From Raphanus sativus (taxonomy: Eukaryota; Streptophyta; Magnoliopsida; Brassicales; Brassicaceae), in NCBI RefSeq assembly GCF_000801105.2, contig NC_079515.1:9486001-9550000 (forward strand): a stretch of DNA of 64,000 bases, given 5' to 3'. Shown here one piece after another: positions 12,004 to 23,810 of this stretch. How positions within the stretch are numbered: the first letter of the stretch is position 1; every line of letters starts with the position of its first letter. Below the pieces are notes generated by a model, which searched no databases, was not told where the DNA came from, and saw nothing but the letters and a program-made list of their open reading frames with translations. Made by a program: the position numbers and the translations under genes.

Positions 12004-12124
12004 GATAAAAAGAAATTTATGTACCATAATTATAAATCGTATTAAAGGGATTTTAGTATATTAGTGATGATTCTTGTTTTTACTTATATTTTTACACATC
12101 CATAGTACATAATGAAAACACTTA

Positions 12125-12442
12125 GGGAGATGTATTCAATTTAACATTTGATGTGATTTGATTTTAATGAAGTTTTAGAAAATTTTAATAAGTTGCAAAG
12201 ATTTAGGTGATTTTTGTTAAACTATAGAATATCATCTAAAACCATAAAATTTGAGTTTTAATTTTTTAACTAAAAAATTCCACCCAAACACCCTAAAATC
12301 ACCTAAAACTTTAAAATTCTTGAATTTAAAATATTTTCAATAACAGTGAATTTTAAATGAAGTTTTAAAATTCATGTTTGAATAAAAATAAATTTGTCAT
12401 TTTAATACAAAACACCTAAAACTCTCGTTTGAATACATCCCC
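12125..12442. mobile_element. Tourist/PIF-Harbinger-like MITE (318 bp)
   Basis: Inverted termini GGGAGATGTATTCAA (left) and its counterpart TTGAATACATCCCC (right) are flanked by TTA at 12122-12124 and 12443-12445. A GG-starting terminus and a 3-bp TTA/TAA duplication are typical of this group. No coding capacity. Confidence 0.8.
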
Positions 12443-13700
12443 TTATTGAATTATGTAGATGTTTTTTCTTATTCTTATACATCACGGGAGTAGATAAAAA
12501 GTACTCATTGTTATAAAGTTTTGTATATATATGCGATTAGAGAACTAAAACTGTACGTAATATCTGCTTATAAATCCACCAACGTTTTGTTTGTTTATTT
12601 ATCTGGAGGCAAAAAACATTGATGATAAGTGTAAAACATGAGTAAGAGAGGGCAAACCAGTGGGATAAATTGATATAACAAAATTGACAATAATAAAAAC
12701 AAAAGCAAAAAATTGAATGAGCTGTACGTGGGATTATGGAAGGCATGTGGTTGGGCAGGGAGGTCATGTCGACTTCTTTGCTCTCTCTTTCTCACCGTTC
12801 TACAGATTGCGATGTTTAGTATAATTTACACTAAAACCAGAGTTCTTCTTTTATTCCTAGCTGATGTTGCTATTTGGGTCTTTTTCCATTTTTTTGTTCT
12901 CGATTCTACTAATAGAAAATCCCCAAGTTTTTTTTTCCATTTTTACATGAGGACTCAAATCTGTATATTGAGGTAACAGTAATTTAATTTTATATTTTGA
13001 TTATTTGTAAACTGAAATATACGTTCTAGTTTTAAAGATACATATATGACTGTAAGTTTTATTACTATTTACGCAAAAAGAAACTATAAGTTATAACTAA
13101 ATTCCCAAAAATGTTTGGTATAATGTGCTTTCCATTTTGATTGATTTGGTTAAGCTTTCCATTTTTCATGTAGTACTTGATAGTTGATACCATTTCCATG
13201 TATCAATTATATGTTTACATGACATGATAAAGGATTGGAATAAACGTTAGGATTTTAGAAATTAATATTACGTTTTAAACATATTATTTTTTAATTTCTT
13301 TTACAAAAATGTACGTTATAGATCGATATGTAGATATATATTGATCATTTTGATAAAAGAAAAAGAATGGTATATATTGATCATTATTGACTCATGATGA
13401 TAACGAAAAGGTAAACTAAGCTAACAGCTAGAAGAATAATAAAATTAATGGTATATAACTATAAGTTACTTTTGCAGCTTGATCATGATCAAAACTATGA
13501 TTAGATATAATATAAAATTTAATTAATATAGATCTTATATTCACCAAAAAGAAATCAAACCCTAATTCGCAACTTCGTTTCGACATTTCCCGTAAACTTT
13601 TCAGTTCGCACGATACTAAAAGGGTGTCAGTCCTTTTTCTCTGCTCAAGCACTCATAGATTTTAAATTACATCTCCCTTTTCATCAAGTGTATAATCATA
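12443..13700. other. Spacer, no gene seen
   Basis: AT-rich. Short ORFs at 12537-12976 and 13428-13652 overlap on opposite strands and look non-coding. Confidence 0.55.
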
Positions 13701-13702
13701 TA

Positions 13703-13951
13703 CTCCCTCCGTTTCAATATAGTTGATGTTTTAGAAGAATAATTTTGTTTCAAATTAGATGAAGTTTTGAGATTTTAAGGTTAACTTTAGCTTTATTGGA
13801 AACTGTTCAACCAATTAGATTTCAATGTCTTTTTTATTATTGGTTAATTGATTCTAAAGTAATATTTTTAAAATATTTTTTTAGAAAAAATCTAGTTTTC
13901 TTAATCTTTGTGCAAGAAGGCAAAACATCAAGTATTATGAAACAGAGGGAG
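13703..13951. mobile_element. Stowaway-type MITE (249 bp)
   Basis: Starts CTCCCTCCGTTTCA, ends with the complement TGAAACAGAGGGAG, and is flanked by TA on both sides (13701-13702, 13952-13953). This is the classical Tc1/mariner-derived Stowaway terminus. Confidence 0.93.
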
Positions 13952-13953
13952 TA

Positions 13954-14052
13954 CTCAGTAGTTTTGTCAATTATTATATCTGTTTTCTAGGGTTACGAAA
14001 GGATGCTCTTCGAATCCAAAAACTATAATGCATACCAAACCTTTATATAAAG

Positions 14053-14084
<32 letters not shown>

Positions 14085-14630
14085 TTTTTTATTTATTTAT
14101 TTAAAATCATTTCCCAACTTCCATTAGTAATTTCAGTTTTACCTTAGAGCTTTTCGGACTCATTTTTATATTTCTCTATGTTTTTTTTTTCAAATATAAA
14201 AGAATTTTATCACAAAGATGGTCAATAAAACTTTTCTATTTTTAGATGAATGTTATTTTTTGCTTCTATTATTAGATGAAAATAGCATTTCTCTATATTT
14301 TTATAAAAGTAGAGAAAATCTATTATAAATACTTATATTTACAAATCTACATTTATAATAGTTTTTTTTTATTTTAGAGGTAATTATATAACTGAGTTGG
14401 AGATGATGTAAAGTATGTGTAAAACGTTAATTTTAATATCAGCTACTCACGAAAATTAAAATAAATTTCGGATCAAGTAATGAATAATCAGGTTTACCAG
14501 TATCAAGTTTATCAGAATGTTGTTGACTATGATACATGGAATTGGAAGCGAGGAACCGGAATCGTTTTTAAACATAAAAGCGGGATTTTTTTAAGAATTA
14601 AGAAACAGTAACGTGTTGGAACGTATATCC

Positions 14631-14664
<34 letters not shown>

Positions 14665-14951
14665 TATAGCTTTCTTTATAAAATTTATGGTTCAAATTTT
14701 AAAATAAAATATTTATTCATTGATAATAATTTTAAATAATTTCATACTAAAACTGTGAATATACACATAAATTAAGATTATAGGAAATTATCATATTAAT
14801 CATTTTTAATATTTCATAGATAATTGATACAATATATTGGAATATATATGCTACATCTCTAATAAAAATTCCAATGCATAAAGATAATTTATAAATGCAT
14901 AAAGATAATTTCTAGTATTATCTTTATATTTGTTTATTACTATTTTCTCTA
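13954..14951. other. AT-rich spacer with (AT)n tracts
   Basis: AT microsatellites lie at about 14054-14081 and 14633-14661. A short direct repeat AATGCATAAAGATAATTT occurs at about 14872 and again near 14894. No gene seen. Confidence 0.6.
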
Positions 14952-14961
14952 CTACATAGTA

Positions 14962-15620
14962 GGCCTTGCCATTTTACTCGGATTCGAAGACCCAATCCGA
15001 AACCGACCCGGAAAATTCTGTTCGGGTAAGAACTGAACCGATCATTTTATCCTATTCGGTTTTGTTGTGGAGGATCCGCATGTATTGGACCCGATATGAC
15101 CCGAACTCGAGACCCGATGAGATGCCCAAAATACCCGAAAATTTTAGTATATATTAGGTATATATCAAAATATTTTGGTATTTTTTTAAGTACTGGATTT
15201 GAGTTTTCAGGTACATTTTTGGGTTTGGGGTAAAATTGATTTTCAAAAATAATATTCAAATAATCGGATAAAAGTTATGGTATTGGTCATGTCTTCAGGT
15301 CATATTTTAGATAAAGTTTCAGATATTTTTTGGGTATTTAAATATTTTCAGGTATTTTTGTGTGTTCTGTGTATTTTTTTGGCTAGACCAGAAAAATCCG
15401 ATCCAAAACCAAATCAAAATATTCTAATTACCATATTGAGTCCAACTATGCAAAACCCAAACCGATCCGGATCCGACAAGATACAAACCAAACCTGGATC
15501 CTTCCGACGGACTGACAAACTCTAATCACCCTATTGATCTTAATATCCAAGATCTGAAAGATCTGTATCCCGTAAGACCTGATCTGAACTCGATCCGAAG
15601 ATCCGAATGCCCATGTCTAC
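14962..15620. mobile_element. Non-autonomous MULE-like element (659 bp)
   Basis: The termini are imperfect inverted sequences rich in CCGA/TCGG: a left end with GCCATTTTACTCGGATTCG and a right end whose complement is GGGCATTCGGATCTTCGGAT. TACATAGTA (14953-14961) and TTCATAGTA (15621-15629) fit a 9-bp target duplication with one change. The interior has many degenerate CCGAACC/GGATCCG motifs and no transposase. The class assignment is tentative. Confidence 0.5.
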
Positions 15621-15629
15621 TTCATAGTA

Positions 15630-16100
15630 TCAAATTTTAGTTTTTATAAAATACAAAAACATGATTTTATATTTTTATTATTTATAACATCATCTTTTGT
15701 TAAATAGAAACATGATTCCAAATTAAATCGTAAGTTTTTAATGTGCTTTTAAATACGATATTTTAGAAATGAAAATTTGTAAATTTCCAAAAAATTCCGA
15801 TTTTGATTCCGGTTCCGAAGCGGCCGGAAAAAGATGAAGTTTTCATGCAACCTCGGTTGTTTTGCACACTTGTTCCAAAGTAAACGTTTATATTTTCGGT
15901 GGTGTTTTGAAATTCAGTATTAGGCATTTGAACGTTGTAAAAAATAGGTGGATTGATATTAATCTCCAAGGGTTTGATCTCTTAAAATATTTCTAAAGAT
16001 ATCAGGCATACACAATATTGACCATTACATATACCAAAAATCTTTTGGTGTAAAATATCCAAATTGTTGACCATGACATAGTTTACTGGTTGTATAGTTA
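15630..16100. other. AT-rich spacer, no gene seen
   Basis: The ORF at 15763-15969 on the minus strand shows no recognisable family. Confidence 0.5.
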
Positions 16101-16109
16101 TCTTGTATT

Positions 16110-16987
16110 AAGAGTTATTCTTAGGTTCACCCCCTAGAGTGAACCTCTAGGTTCACCAACCAATAGTGTTTGAGTATTTGGTATTTGATATCTTTTAAAA
16201 AAGGAAACAAAATTTAATTTCAAAACTATATTATATTTTTAAAATAACAAATATAAATACATAAAAATAGTAGTAGTTACAAAAATAAATAAATTAATAT
16301 TATTAAGCTTTTAGTAAAATACTAAACCCTATACCCTAAACCCTAAACCCTAAAATCTTAGGTAAATCCTAAACCCAAAAATTTACCTAAGCCTTTTGAT
16401 AATCGTAAACCCTAAATCACAAATATTAAGAACTAAATCATAATAACAGTAAACCCTAAATCCTAATCACTAAACCCTAAACCCTTGGGTAAACCCCGAA
16501 CTCTTGGATAAATCATAAACTCAAACATTATATATTTTTTTTTTTTGACATTCAAACATTATATATTGGTCGGTGAACCTACATGTTCATGAATTATCCA
16601 AGGGTTCGGGGTTTACCCAAGAGTTTAGGGTTTAGAGATTAGAATTTAGGGTTTAGTGTTTTTATGATTTAGTTTTTAATATTTATTATTTAGGGTTTAG
16701 GATTTATCAAAAGGCTTAGGATTTACCTAAAATTTTTGGGTTTAGGATTTAGAGTTTAGGTTTTAGGATTTAGGGTTTAGGATTTAGTATTTTAGTGAAG
16801 ACTTAATAATATTAATTTATTTATTTTTTTAACTATTACTATTTTTATGTATTTTTAATTTTTTATTTTAATCTAATTTGGAAATTCAGTTATGTTTCCT
16901 TTTCTAAAAGATATCAAATATCAAATACTCAAACACTATTGGTTGGTGAACCTAGAAGTTCACCTCTAGGGTGAACCTAAGAATAAG
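16110..16987. mobile_element. Foldback (MULE-like) element with telomere-like arms
   Basis: Two arms of about 420 bp are near-perfect inverted copies: the left begins TTATTCTTAGGTTCACC and the right is its complement. Each outer end also repeats AGGTTCACC motifs. The perfect 9-bp duplication TCTTGTATT flanks the element (16101-16109, 16988-16996), as for Mutator-like elements. The arms carry degenerate plant telomere-type repeats (CCCTAAA, three in a row near 16332). No transposase. The transcript would form a very long hairpin. Confidence 0.82.
16521..16566 (-). mobile_element. Tail-only retroinsertion in the foldback loop
   Basis: TCAAACATTATATAT at 16521-16535 and 16552-16566 flanks a 16-bp insert reading ATGTC plus 11 A on the minus strand. 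It sits at the centre of the foldback element, so it came after it. Confidence 0.7.
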
Positions 16988-16996
16988 TCTTGTATT

Positions 16997-17640
16997 GATG
17001 TTATCAATATTTCACTACTTTTTAATTATAGAATCAAATATCTCAAATCTGCGGGGAAACGTGGATATAATTCTCATATTGAGCTTTATCCACTTAAATA
17101 TTGTGTCATTTTCATTTCTTTCTCAATATATTTTTATAGGTGTGGTAACATATACGCGATTCAAACTCACATAGTTACGCGGAGGCAATAATAAATATAT
17201 TGAATGTTTCTCCTAAAACATTACTTAATATGATACAAATGTTCATACATTTATCATAAAAGTTGTTATAAGAAACCTACAAGTAAATGCTAGTTAGTCA
17301 AGAGATCAAATGCTCTTTATATGTAGATATAAAGCCTCGTTTTGACGGCGGTCATATATATTTATCTTCTAAATTATAATTAAAATGGGTTTATTTCGAA
17401 CTTAACCATAATTTTAAAATTAACCATCCATACCAATACACAGAACTAGTGCTTGATTCAGAGGAACAATTGATCTCATCAAAAGCTGGGACCTTTTAAA
17501 TTATAATAATATACAAATATAAATATATATATTTTAGTATATATTCACATATATAAATGTACCTATGTGCATAATAACAAATCTGGGTATATGAATAGAG
17601 GTGTAGAGGCGCTTCCAAGTCCTTTCTTTATAGCAAAACA
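16997..17640. other. Spacer upstream of bHLH gene
   Basis: AT-rich with no ORF of note. It probably includes the bHLH promoter; no clear TATA box was chosen among many TATA-like strings. Confidence 0.5.
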
Positions 17641-17832
17641 TCTAGCAGAGCTCATTATAGAAACAGAACAGAAACAGAGCGTTCATTACTTTCTTTCCTT
17701 TCTGAGCTTTTCTTCTTTCTGTTTCTTTCCTTTTTGAGGTTGCAACTCTATAAAGCAGAACCGTTATCATTTTGCTCTCTGCACTCATCTCTTTGTTCTT
17801 TTTCTCTTTGTTTTCTCTCTCTTTTGGATCCA

Positions 17833-18846
17833 ATGGAAGGATTAGAATCGGTTTATGCGCAAGCTATGTACGGTACGAACAGAACCATGGAGCATCATCA
17901 AGGATCAGATTTGGTCTGGGGAGGCAATGAGCTAATGCCTCGAGAGCTCTGTTCTTCTTCTCACCAACTCATTAATCCCAACCTTAGAAGCTGTTTCATG
18001 TCCGATCTTGGAGTCATTAATGAGATTCAACATCAACAACACGTCGGAAACAGAGCTGCTTCGATAGATCCATCATCTCTCGAGTGTTTGTTGTCAGCGA
18101 CGACAAACACTTCAACGGAAGACGACGAAGGTATCTCTGCGCTTTTCTCAGATTGCCAGACTCTTTGGAGCTTTGGTGGAGGAGGAGTCTCATCTGCAGA
18201 GTCTGAGAACAAAGAGATCACGACAGAGACAGCAACAGCAAAGCCTAAGTCTTTGAAGAGAAACAGAGACGAGACAGGAAATCACTTCCGTCTTGTTCAT
18301 CATCCTCAAGATGAAACAGAGAAGGGAAGCTTCAAGCTCATATACGATGAGAATCAACCGAAAAAGAAACCAAGAACAGAGAAAGGAGGTGGTTCTTCCA
18401 ACATCAGTTTCGGACATTCAGCTTCTTTGTCTGATAATGCCGAGCCTGATGCAGAAGCGATCGCGCAGATGAAGGAGATGATATACAGAGCGGCTGCGTT
18501 TAGACCGGTGAACTTCGGTTTGGAGACTGTTGAGAAGCCTAAGAGGAAGAACGTGAAGATATCTACGGATCCTCAAACGGTGGCAGCGAGGCAGAGGAGG
18601 GAGAGGATAAGCGAGAAGATTAGGGTTTTACAGACATTGGTTCCAGGTGGGACTAAGATGGACACTGCTTCAATGCTTGATGAGGCTGCTAATTATCTCA
18701 AGTTCCTTAGAGCGCAAGTAAAGGCGTTAGAGAACTTGAGACCCAAGCTTGACCCAACCAATCTCTCCTTCTCCTCTCCTTTATTCCACCCTTCTTTTCT
18801 TCCCATGCAGAACCCTAATCAGATCCATCATCACCCTGAGTGTTGA
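17833..18846 (+). CDS. BHLH87: bHLH transcription factor, HECATE-like (bHLH87 type)
   Basis: A single-exon gene of 337 aa. The start chosen is the ATG at 17833 ([10 protein letters not shown]). The frame stays open 33 codons further upstream, but that stretch is a pyrimidine-rich leader with no protein-like composition. The bHLH domain lies at about residues 241-300: basic region [19 protein letters not shown], then the loop [13 protein letters not shown] and second helix [20 protein letters not shown]. It matches the group VIII HEC clade, whose basic region has Gln-X-Ala-Arg features instead of the canonical His-Glu-Arg. A Lys/Arg-rich stretch near residues 175-185 may act as a nuclear signal. 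Its position between EEC and the LRR kinase matches what I recall as At3g21330. HEC proteins act in gynoecium and meristem development; the role here is inferred only. Confidence 0.93.
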   Translation: MEGLESVYAQAMYGTNRTMEHHQGSDLVWGGNELMPRELCSSSHQLINPNLRSCFMSDLGVINEIQHQQHVGNRAASIDPSSLECLLSATTNTSTEDDEGISALFSDCQTLWSFGGGGVSSAESENKEITTETATAKPKSLKRNRDETGNHFRLVHHPQDETEKGSFKLIYDENQPKKKPRTEKGGGSSNISFGHSASLSDNAEPDAEAIAQMKEMIYRAAAFRPVNFGLETVEKPKRKNVKISTDPQTVAARQRRERISEKIRVLQTLVPGGTKMDTASMLDEAANYLKFLRAQVKALENLRPKLDPTNLSFSSPLFHPSFLPMQNPNQIHHHPEC

Positions 18847-19572
18847 ACATGTCGGTTCATCATTATCATCATCATCATCAACAAAATCATAACGTCTTGA
18901 TTGTTTTAGCAGTTCTCAAGAAAAAGGCAAGAATGGTGTGTTGGGTAGTGTTGTTTCTACTTTCCAGTCTTTGTTTTCTGCATTTCTTTTTATACAAAGT
19001 TTTTCTTTTAATTATCTTTTTGTAGTATCTGTGGAATTTCGAGGGTTGAAATTGTGAAAAACAGAGCCCTAAAGATGTTAATTTACTGTCTCTGCAACAT
19101 TTTTCACCCCTTTATTATTTAAATACAGAAAAGAAAGCGTAAGATACTTGCAATTATGAAGAAATGATTATTAGCAAAAGTGTTTAGAAAGTGCCTCTAT
19201 CTCTTTCTTCTTTACAATTTTGTTTAAAAGTTTTAGCTTTTCTTGGAGAACTCTTTAGAATAATAGTAATTGATAAATATTCATTCTCTTTTTTTTGTAA
19301 CTATAAACTATGCCTCAAACTTTATAGTTTATATTAATATATCAAATTTGACCAAAAATAATATTAATCAAATATCAATAACTATATTGCAAGATTATTA
19401 CATTTATTTTATTAAATTGGCACTTGGGAACATTGATCCACATAAAATTGATTTCAGATCTGTTTTTACTTCCAGGATATATAACAACTAAAAGCATGTA
19501 TATATGCTGACTGCTGAATATTGTTGGTGGAAGAAATTTATTATATACTTTGGATCTAATTTATCTTAACAG

Positions 19573-19604
19573 AACAGTTTATTTAAAAGAAAAACAGTTT
19601 ATTT
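19573..19604 (+). mobile_element. Possible tail-only insertion, 12-bp duplication
   Basis: AACAGTTTATTT at 19573-19584 and 19593-19604 flanks AAAAGAAA. It is very short and could equally be a filler duplication. Confidence 0.4.
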
Positions 19605-21372
19605 TGTTTGTTTGTATATAAAGACAGAAATTTAAACCATTGTTTGGAGATTATACGAGTTAAGAATGTTGAAGGCGTGCGCCTTGAGAATATAAACTCT
19701 CACACCTGACTCAAACACCCTAAAATGCTCGCCACATGCTTCTCTCTATCTTCCTCTCTTTTTATTCTTCTTTTTTGTCTTTTGGTTTTTGTCTTGTTTC
19801 TCCCCCTAATATCTCCTTGAACGCCATCTTCCTCGTTTAATAGTACTTTATGTTGTTCTTTTCATGGATGCGCTCTTTTTACTTCGGTGTATTTTTAGAT
19901 TTTTCAGTGTCATACCGGATATCAAAATCCCATAACCACCCATCTGATTCGCTCACTTGGACCGGTAAACCCGCAACCCATGCACAAGTCTGGTTTAGTT
20001 ACACCACTAGTCTATTATAACTGGAACTCTTTCGATCTGTTTAAATCCAGACTCCAGAAAAGAAAATCATAAAGGGTTTTCTGCATGTAATTTATAAAGG
20101 TCTTTAATATACATAATGTGTTCCATCAAGTTTTAGCAAAACTGATTTATAGTCTTAGACTCTTAGTAACGTAGACTACATAAATGAAAAGGATTATGAC
20201 ATGTAGTAGTATGTGCTAGTATCATGATTGGATTGCTACTTTGGTTTAAATCCACAAAGTATGTTATAGTATATTGAAAATAACTAAACACGAAAACACA
20301 AATGGTCTAATTACAAAAAAAAGTCTATTTTACCAATGGATGAGGTAAGCTAGTGGTTAAACGCAAGAGTTAATAATGATGCACTTATAGTTTGTGTGTT
20401 TGATATATAGAAGAGATGCCTTGCATTATGTTTTAGGTCTTAGCATAGACTGGTTCCAGACCAAGAAGAGCTAGGCTCCGAACCCAAACTCCCAGTTAAA
20501 AAACCTACCTTGTATGAAGTTTATATGTGGAAGAGTCACGTAATTAAGGCCTATTGCAACCCGGCTATTGGATGGAATTAAAGTTCGTCGTATAATGGTT
20601 GTTAAGTCATCAAAGTGATGAAACAATCCGAGATGCAACCGACTTGGTTTGATAGCTTGTTATGAAAATAGGCTTATCTATAACGACAAACATTTTAAGT
20701 CGAGCATATAAATTTGATGATTTGGTAGATAAAATATAATTTTTACATTTAATATTATAAAATAATATATTCAAGTTGACTCCCAACAAACGGAAAACTC
20801 TAAGAAAACAATCATATTTATAATTTATAAACTATATAATAATGAAAAGAAAAGTCAGGATTCGATGGAGGTTTGCTAGCTGGTGAGATAAGAGAGATCG
20901 ATCATGTTTGTTGACTTTTTCATTGAACGGTTATGTTTTTTTGTTCGTTTCCATTTAACGTTTTAGACAAAGATGTTCCTGTGAAGCAACCTATTTTTGG
21001 AAAGTTTAACATAACCTTAATTAGTTAATAAACCCGAGATTTTGGTCCTACTAATCATTAGAATTCAAAGAGAAAATCCTCCAAAATTATGGAACAAAGA
21101 CATGGTCCGCAAATCAAACAAACAACCTCATGACTCATGAGAACACATGTCCATCTATTTATTTAAGTATTATAATTATTAGGGAAATAAACTTAATTTG
21201 AAGAACAAAGTATCTTGTCAAATCAGAGGATACACACACACACACACTTGATGACGAGAGCTGAATATTTCTTACCCCATCAACTTGGCAACTTCTTTGC
21301 TTATAATTAACGAAAACAGCATCCAGTTGTCCACAATCATCAACAGATATGATACACCCCTCTATTATCATC

Positions 21373-21402
21373 ATTTCGATTTTTTTGTCAATATTTCGAT
21401 TT
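21373..21402 (-). mobile_element. Tail-only insertion, 10-bp duplication
   Basis: ATTTCGATTT at 21373-21382 and 21393-21402 flanks an insert reading ATTGACAAAA on the minus strand, again a GAC plus A-tail stub. Confidence 0.5.
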
Positions 21403-21478
21403 CATTAATTATTCCTCAACTTGGTCTTCTTTCGGAAATTAAAATCCATTTAAATTTTCTATTTAAACTTTTCAAATT

Positions 21479-21528
21479 AAAGTAATATAGTTTTTTTGTT
21501 AAATGTTAAGATTTCAAAGTAATATAGT
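21479..21528 (-). mobile_element. Tail-only insertion, 13-bp duplication
   Basis: AAAGTAATATAGT at 21479-21491 and 21516-21528 flanks a 24-bp insert ending in AACAAAAAA on the minus strand. Confidence 0.6.
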
Positions 21529-21543
21529 AGTTCTCTCTATGTT

Positions 21544-21583
21544 AAAATATAGTTCTTTTAAAAAGAAAAAAAAATATAGTTCT
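21544..21583 (+). mobile_element. Possible tail-only insertion, 13-bp duplication
   Basis: AAAATATAGTTCT at 21544-21556 and 21571-21583 flanks TTTAAAAAGAAAAA. Confidence 0.45.
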
Positions 21584-22636
21584 CTTTTAATCATTTCACG
21601 TACCATAAGCTGATAATCTTTGCGCTAAGAATTTTTATGCACTTAATTAGAATATACTACTAGAGAAAATACTACAATATACAAATATACAGTATATTTT
21701 TATGAGAAAACTATAACCTTTTATATCGAACTAATGCACATATGCAATTATTAATTAAGTAAACTTTACTAAGATATGAAAACAATTATATTCGTCATAG
21801 CTTTATCTTATTAGTAACTGAGAAAATTAGAAACACTAAATTTTTTCATGAAGTGAATAATGATTAGTTGATATTTATTAACAATTTTATTTTATGACAA
21901 TACTGAAAAATGTAACGAGATGACCATGCATTAACATTGTTGTTATATTCTTTGAAGAAATGGAACGTACAGAAGAAGATCACTCTAATATAAATTGGCA
22001 GAAGCTTCTTACCCTCGACGATATGACTCATCCCAGGCCAATTGCTACATATTTTGAACTTAGATACTTTGAGCCAAACCAGGGGTTACGACCCATTCAC
22101 TACCATGAAAAGAAAACGGAAAATGGATTGGAAACAAAAAAAAATTGTAAGTTTTCTGACGAATATTGCGATTCTAGTGAGTCTTGATCCCGATATTAAT
22201 TTGATATCGGATCAGTTAGACGTTTTGTACATCGGAATCCTGGTTTAGCTTGAATGTAACATAAGCTGGTTTGGATGGTAACTTTGATGAGATTGTTTAA
22301 ATCTTGGTTTTAGCTGGTTTTAAAGTTTGTTGTTAATCTCGGTTAGAGTTTACCAACCGTGAAAGTAAAACCGTTTGTATGTAAGTCATAAGCAAGTGCG
22401 CTATGAGCTATGAGCTAAAAAAGTGTTGGTTGTTTAGTGGTAACAGTATGGAGTACTGACCACACTATGAAGCTGGCCCTGAAGGGAAAAACGGGAACTA
22501 GCGGAATAATGTGTTCAATTCTCTGGCCTTGCACCTCCCATCCAATGGACCATGGATTAAATGGCTACTGACACAAGGGGGTTGGTTTCTTTGTGCCACA
22601 GGTTTAAACCACCTTTGCTATGGAGAGTTATTTTTA

Positions 22637-23510
22637 GAATTTTTTTTGGGTAGGGGATGAACCTATAGGTTCACCAACCAATAGAATTTTGTTATTTCAT
22701 TATTCAATATATTCTAAAAGAAAATAAAATATTTATCTTTTTATATTATGTTTTAAATAAAAAGATAAAAATAAATAAAAAATAGTAGTTGCCAAAATTT
22801 CCTTTTTAAAAAATATTTTTAAAACCGTCACGAGAACACTAAACCCTAATCCAAAACAATAAATCATAAATCTTAAATTCCAAATTCTTGGATAGACCCT
22901 AAATCGTTGGATAAATTTTAAATCCTAAATTATAAACACTAAACACTCAATCTTAAAACTACTAAACCCTTAACCATAAACCCTAAACTTTGGATATGTC
23001 ATAAACCTTTAGATAAATCTTAAATCCTAAACCATAAACAGTGAACACTAAATTTAAAGACTAAACTCCTAATTCTAAATCTTAAAACTATAATTTTTTA
23101 AAAATATTTTAACATTGTGAGCAAAACATTATAAACCCTAAATCTTAAACAATAAATCTTAAACACTATACTCTAAATTCGTGGGTAAACTATAAATCAT
23201 ATAGTTTAGGATTTATTCAAGGGTTTAGGATTAATGATTTAGTAATTTTAAGATTTAGTGTCTAGTGTTTATGATTCAAAATTTAGAATTTATCCAAGAG
23301 TTTAGTGTTTATCTCATGATTTAATGTTTAAAATTTAGGGTTTAATATTCTGGTGATGCTGTTAAAAATATTTTTAATTTTTTTTTGGGTATTTATTTTA
23401 AAAATATAATATAATTTGACAAATATTTTGTTTATTTTAAATATTGAATAAAAAATAAAAAATTATATTAGTTGGTGAATCTAAAGATTCTGAAAATAAT
23501 CCAAAAACTC
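22637..23510. mobile_element. Second foldback (MULE-like) element
   Basis: Same architecture and almost the same length (874 bp) as the element at 16110. Inverted ends include GGTTCACCAACCAATA on the left and TTAGTTGGTGAAT on the right, with degenerate CCCTAAA/TTTAGGG-like arms. The 9-bp duplication TTATTTTTA lies at 22628-22636 and 23511-23519. The arms have diverged more than in the first copy, so it is older. Confidence 0.75.
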
Positions 23511-23774
23511 TTATTTTTAAATCAGAATATTTTAAAGTAGACTCCGGATATAGGTGAGATTATGGGTCTAACGCCCGAAACCCTCACTATTAACATAAAA
23601 ACAAGTGCTGTGAGCTAAATCAAGGAATCTACAAGTAAATTATTTTTTAGATTCATTTTTTTTAAATCTAAATAAAATGAAGTCAAAATGATCTATACAA
23701 GATAATAATAAGTAAAAAGAAGCTGAAGAAAATTTATGATCAAAAGAACTTTTATATATATATATATATATATA

Positions 23775-23810
23775 CTAGATTAGGACCCGCCCTAAGGGCG
23801 GAAATTGATT
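23775..23810 (-). mobile_element. Helitron 3' end (minus strand)
   Basis: On the minus strand a hairpin CCGCCCTTAGGGCGG is followed by GTCCTAAT and CTAG (plus 23775-23778) and then T. No matching 5' end could be assigned. It lies 265 bp from the next Helitron 3' end of the same orientation. Confidence 0.6.

Larger units (their letters stand above)
10640..12121. other. Spacer, no confident gene
   Basis: The part from 10640 to 10760 is less AT-rich but has no sustained ORF. An ORF at 11217-11537 reads as hydrophobic low-information sequence and is not called. Two tail-only insertions and one copy each of a 47-bp direct repeat lie here or at its edges. Confidence 0.45.
18847..22627. other. Long spacer downstream of bHLH gene
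   Basis: No gene is supported. Two segments look like decayed tRNA-headed repeats: 20330-20640 (A-box-like AAGCTAGTGGTTAAAC) and 22425-22620 (A-box-like TTGTTTAGTGGTAAC). Neither has a clean B box or duplication. Several tail-only insertions lie at 19573-21583. The small ORF at 21960-22187 is not recognised. Confidence 0.45.

Noticed and set aside
16320..16480. True interstitial telomere
   Set aside because: CCCTAAA units are few and degenerate, and occur symmetrically in the arms of a foldback element with a target duplication.
17734..17832. Upstream in-frame ATG extending the bHLH protein by 33 codons
   Set aside because: The stretch is a pyrimidine-rich leader; the sequence [10 protein letters not shown] at 17833 looks like the true N-terminus.
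20330..20640. SINE
   Set aside because: An A-box-like string is present but there is no good B box, A-tail or target duplication.
22425..22620. SINE
   Set aside because: Degenerate boxes only; no flanking duplication found.
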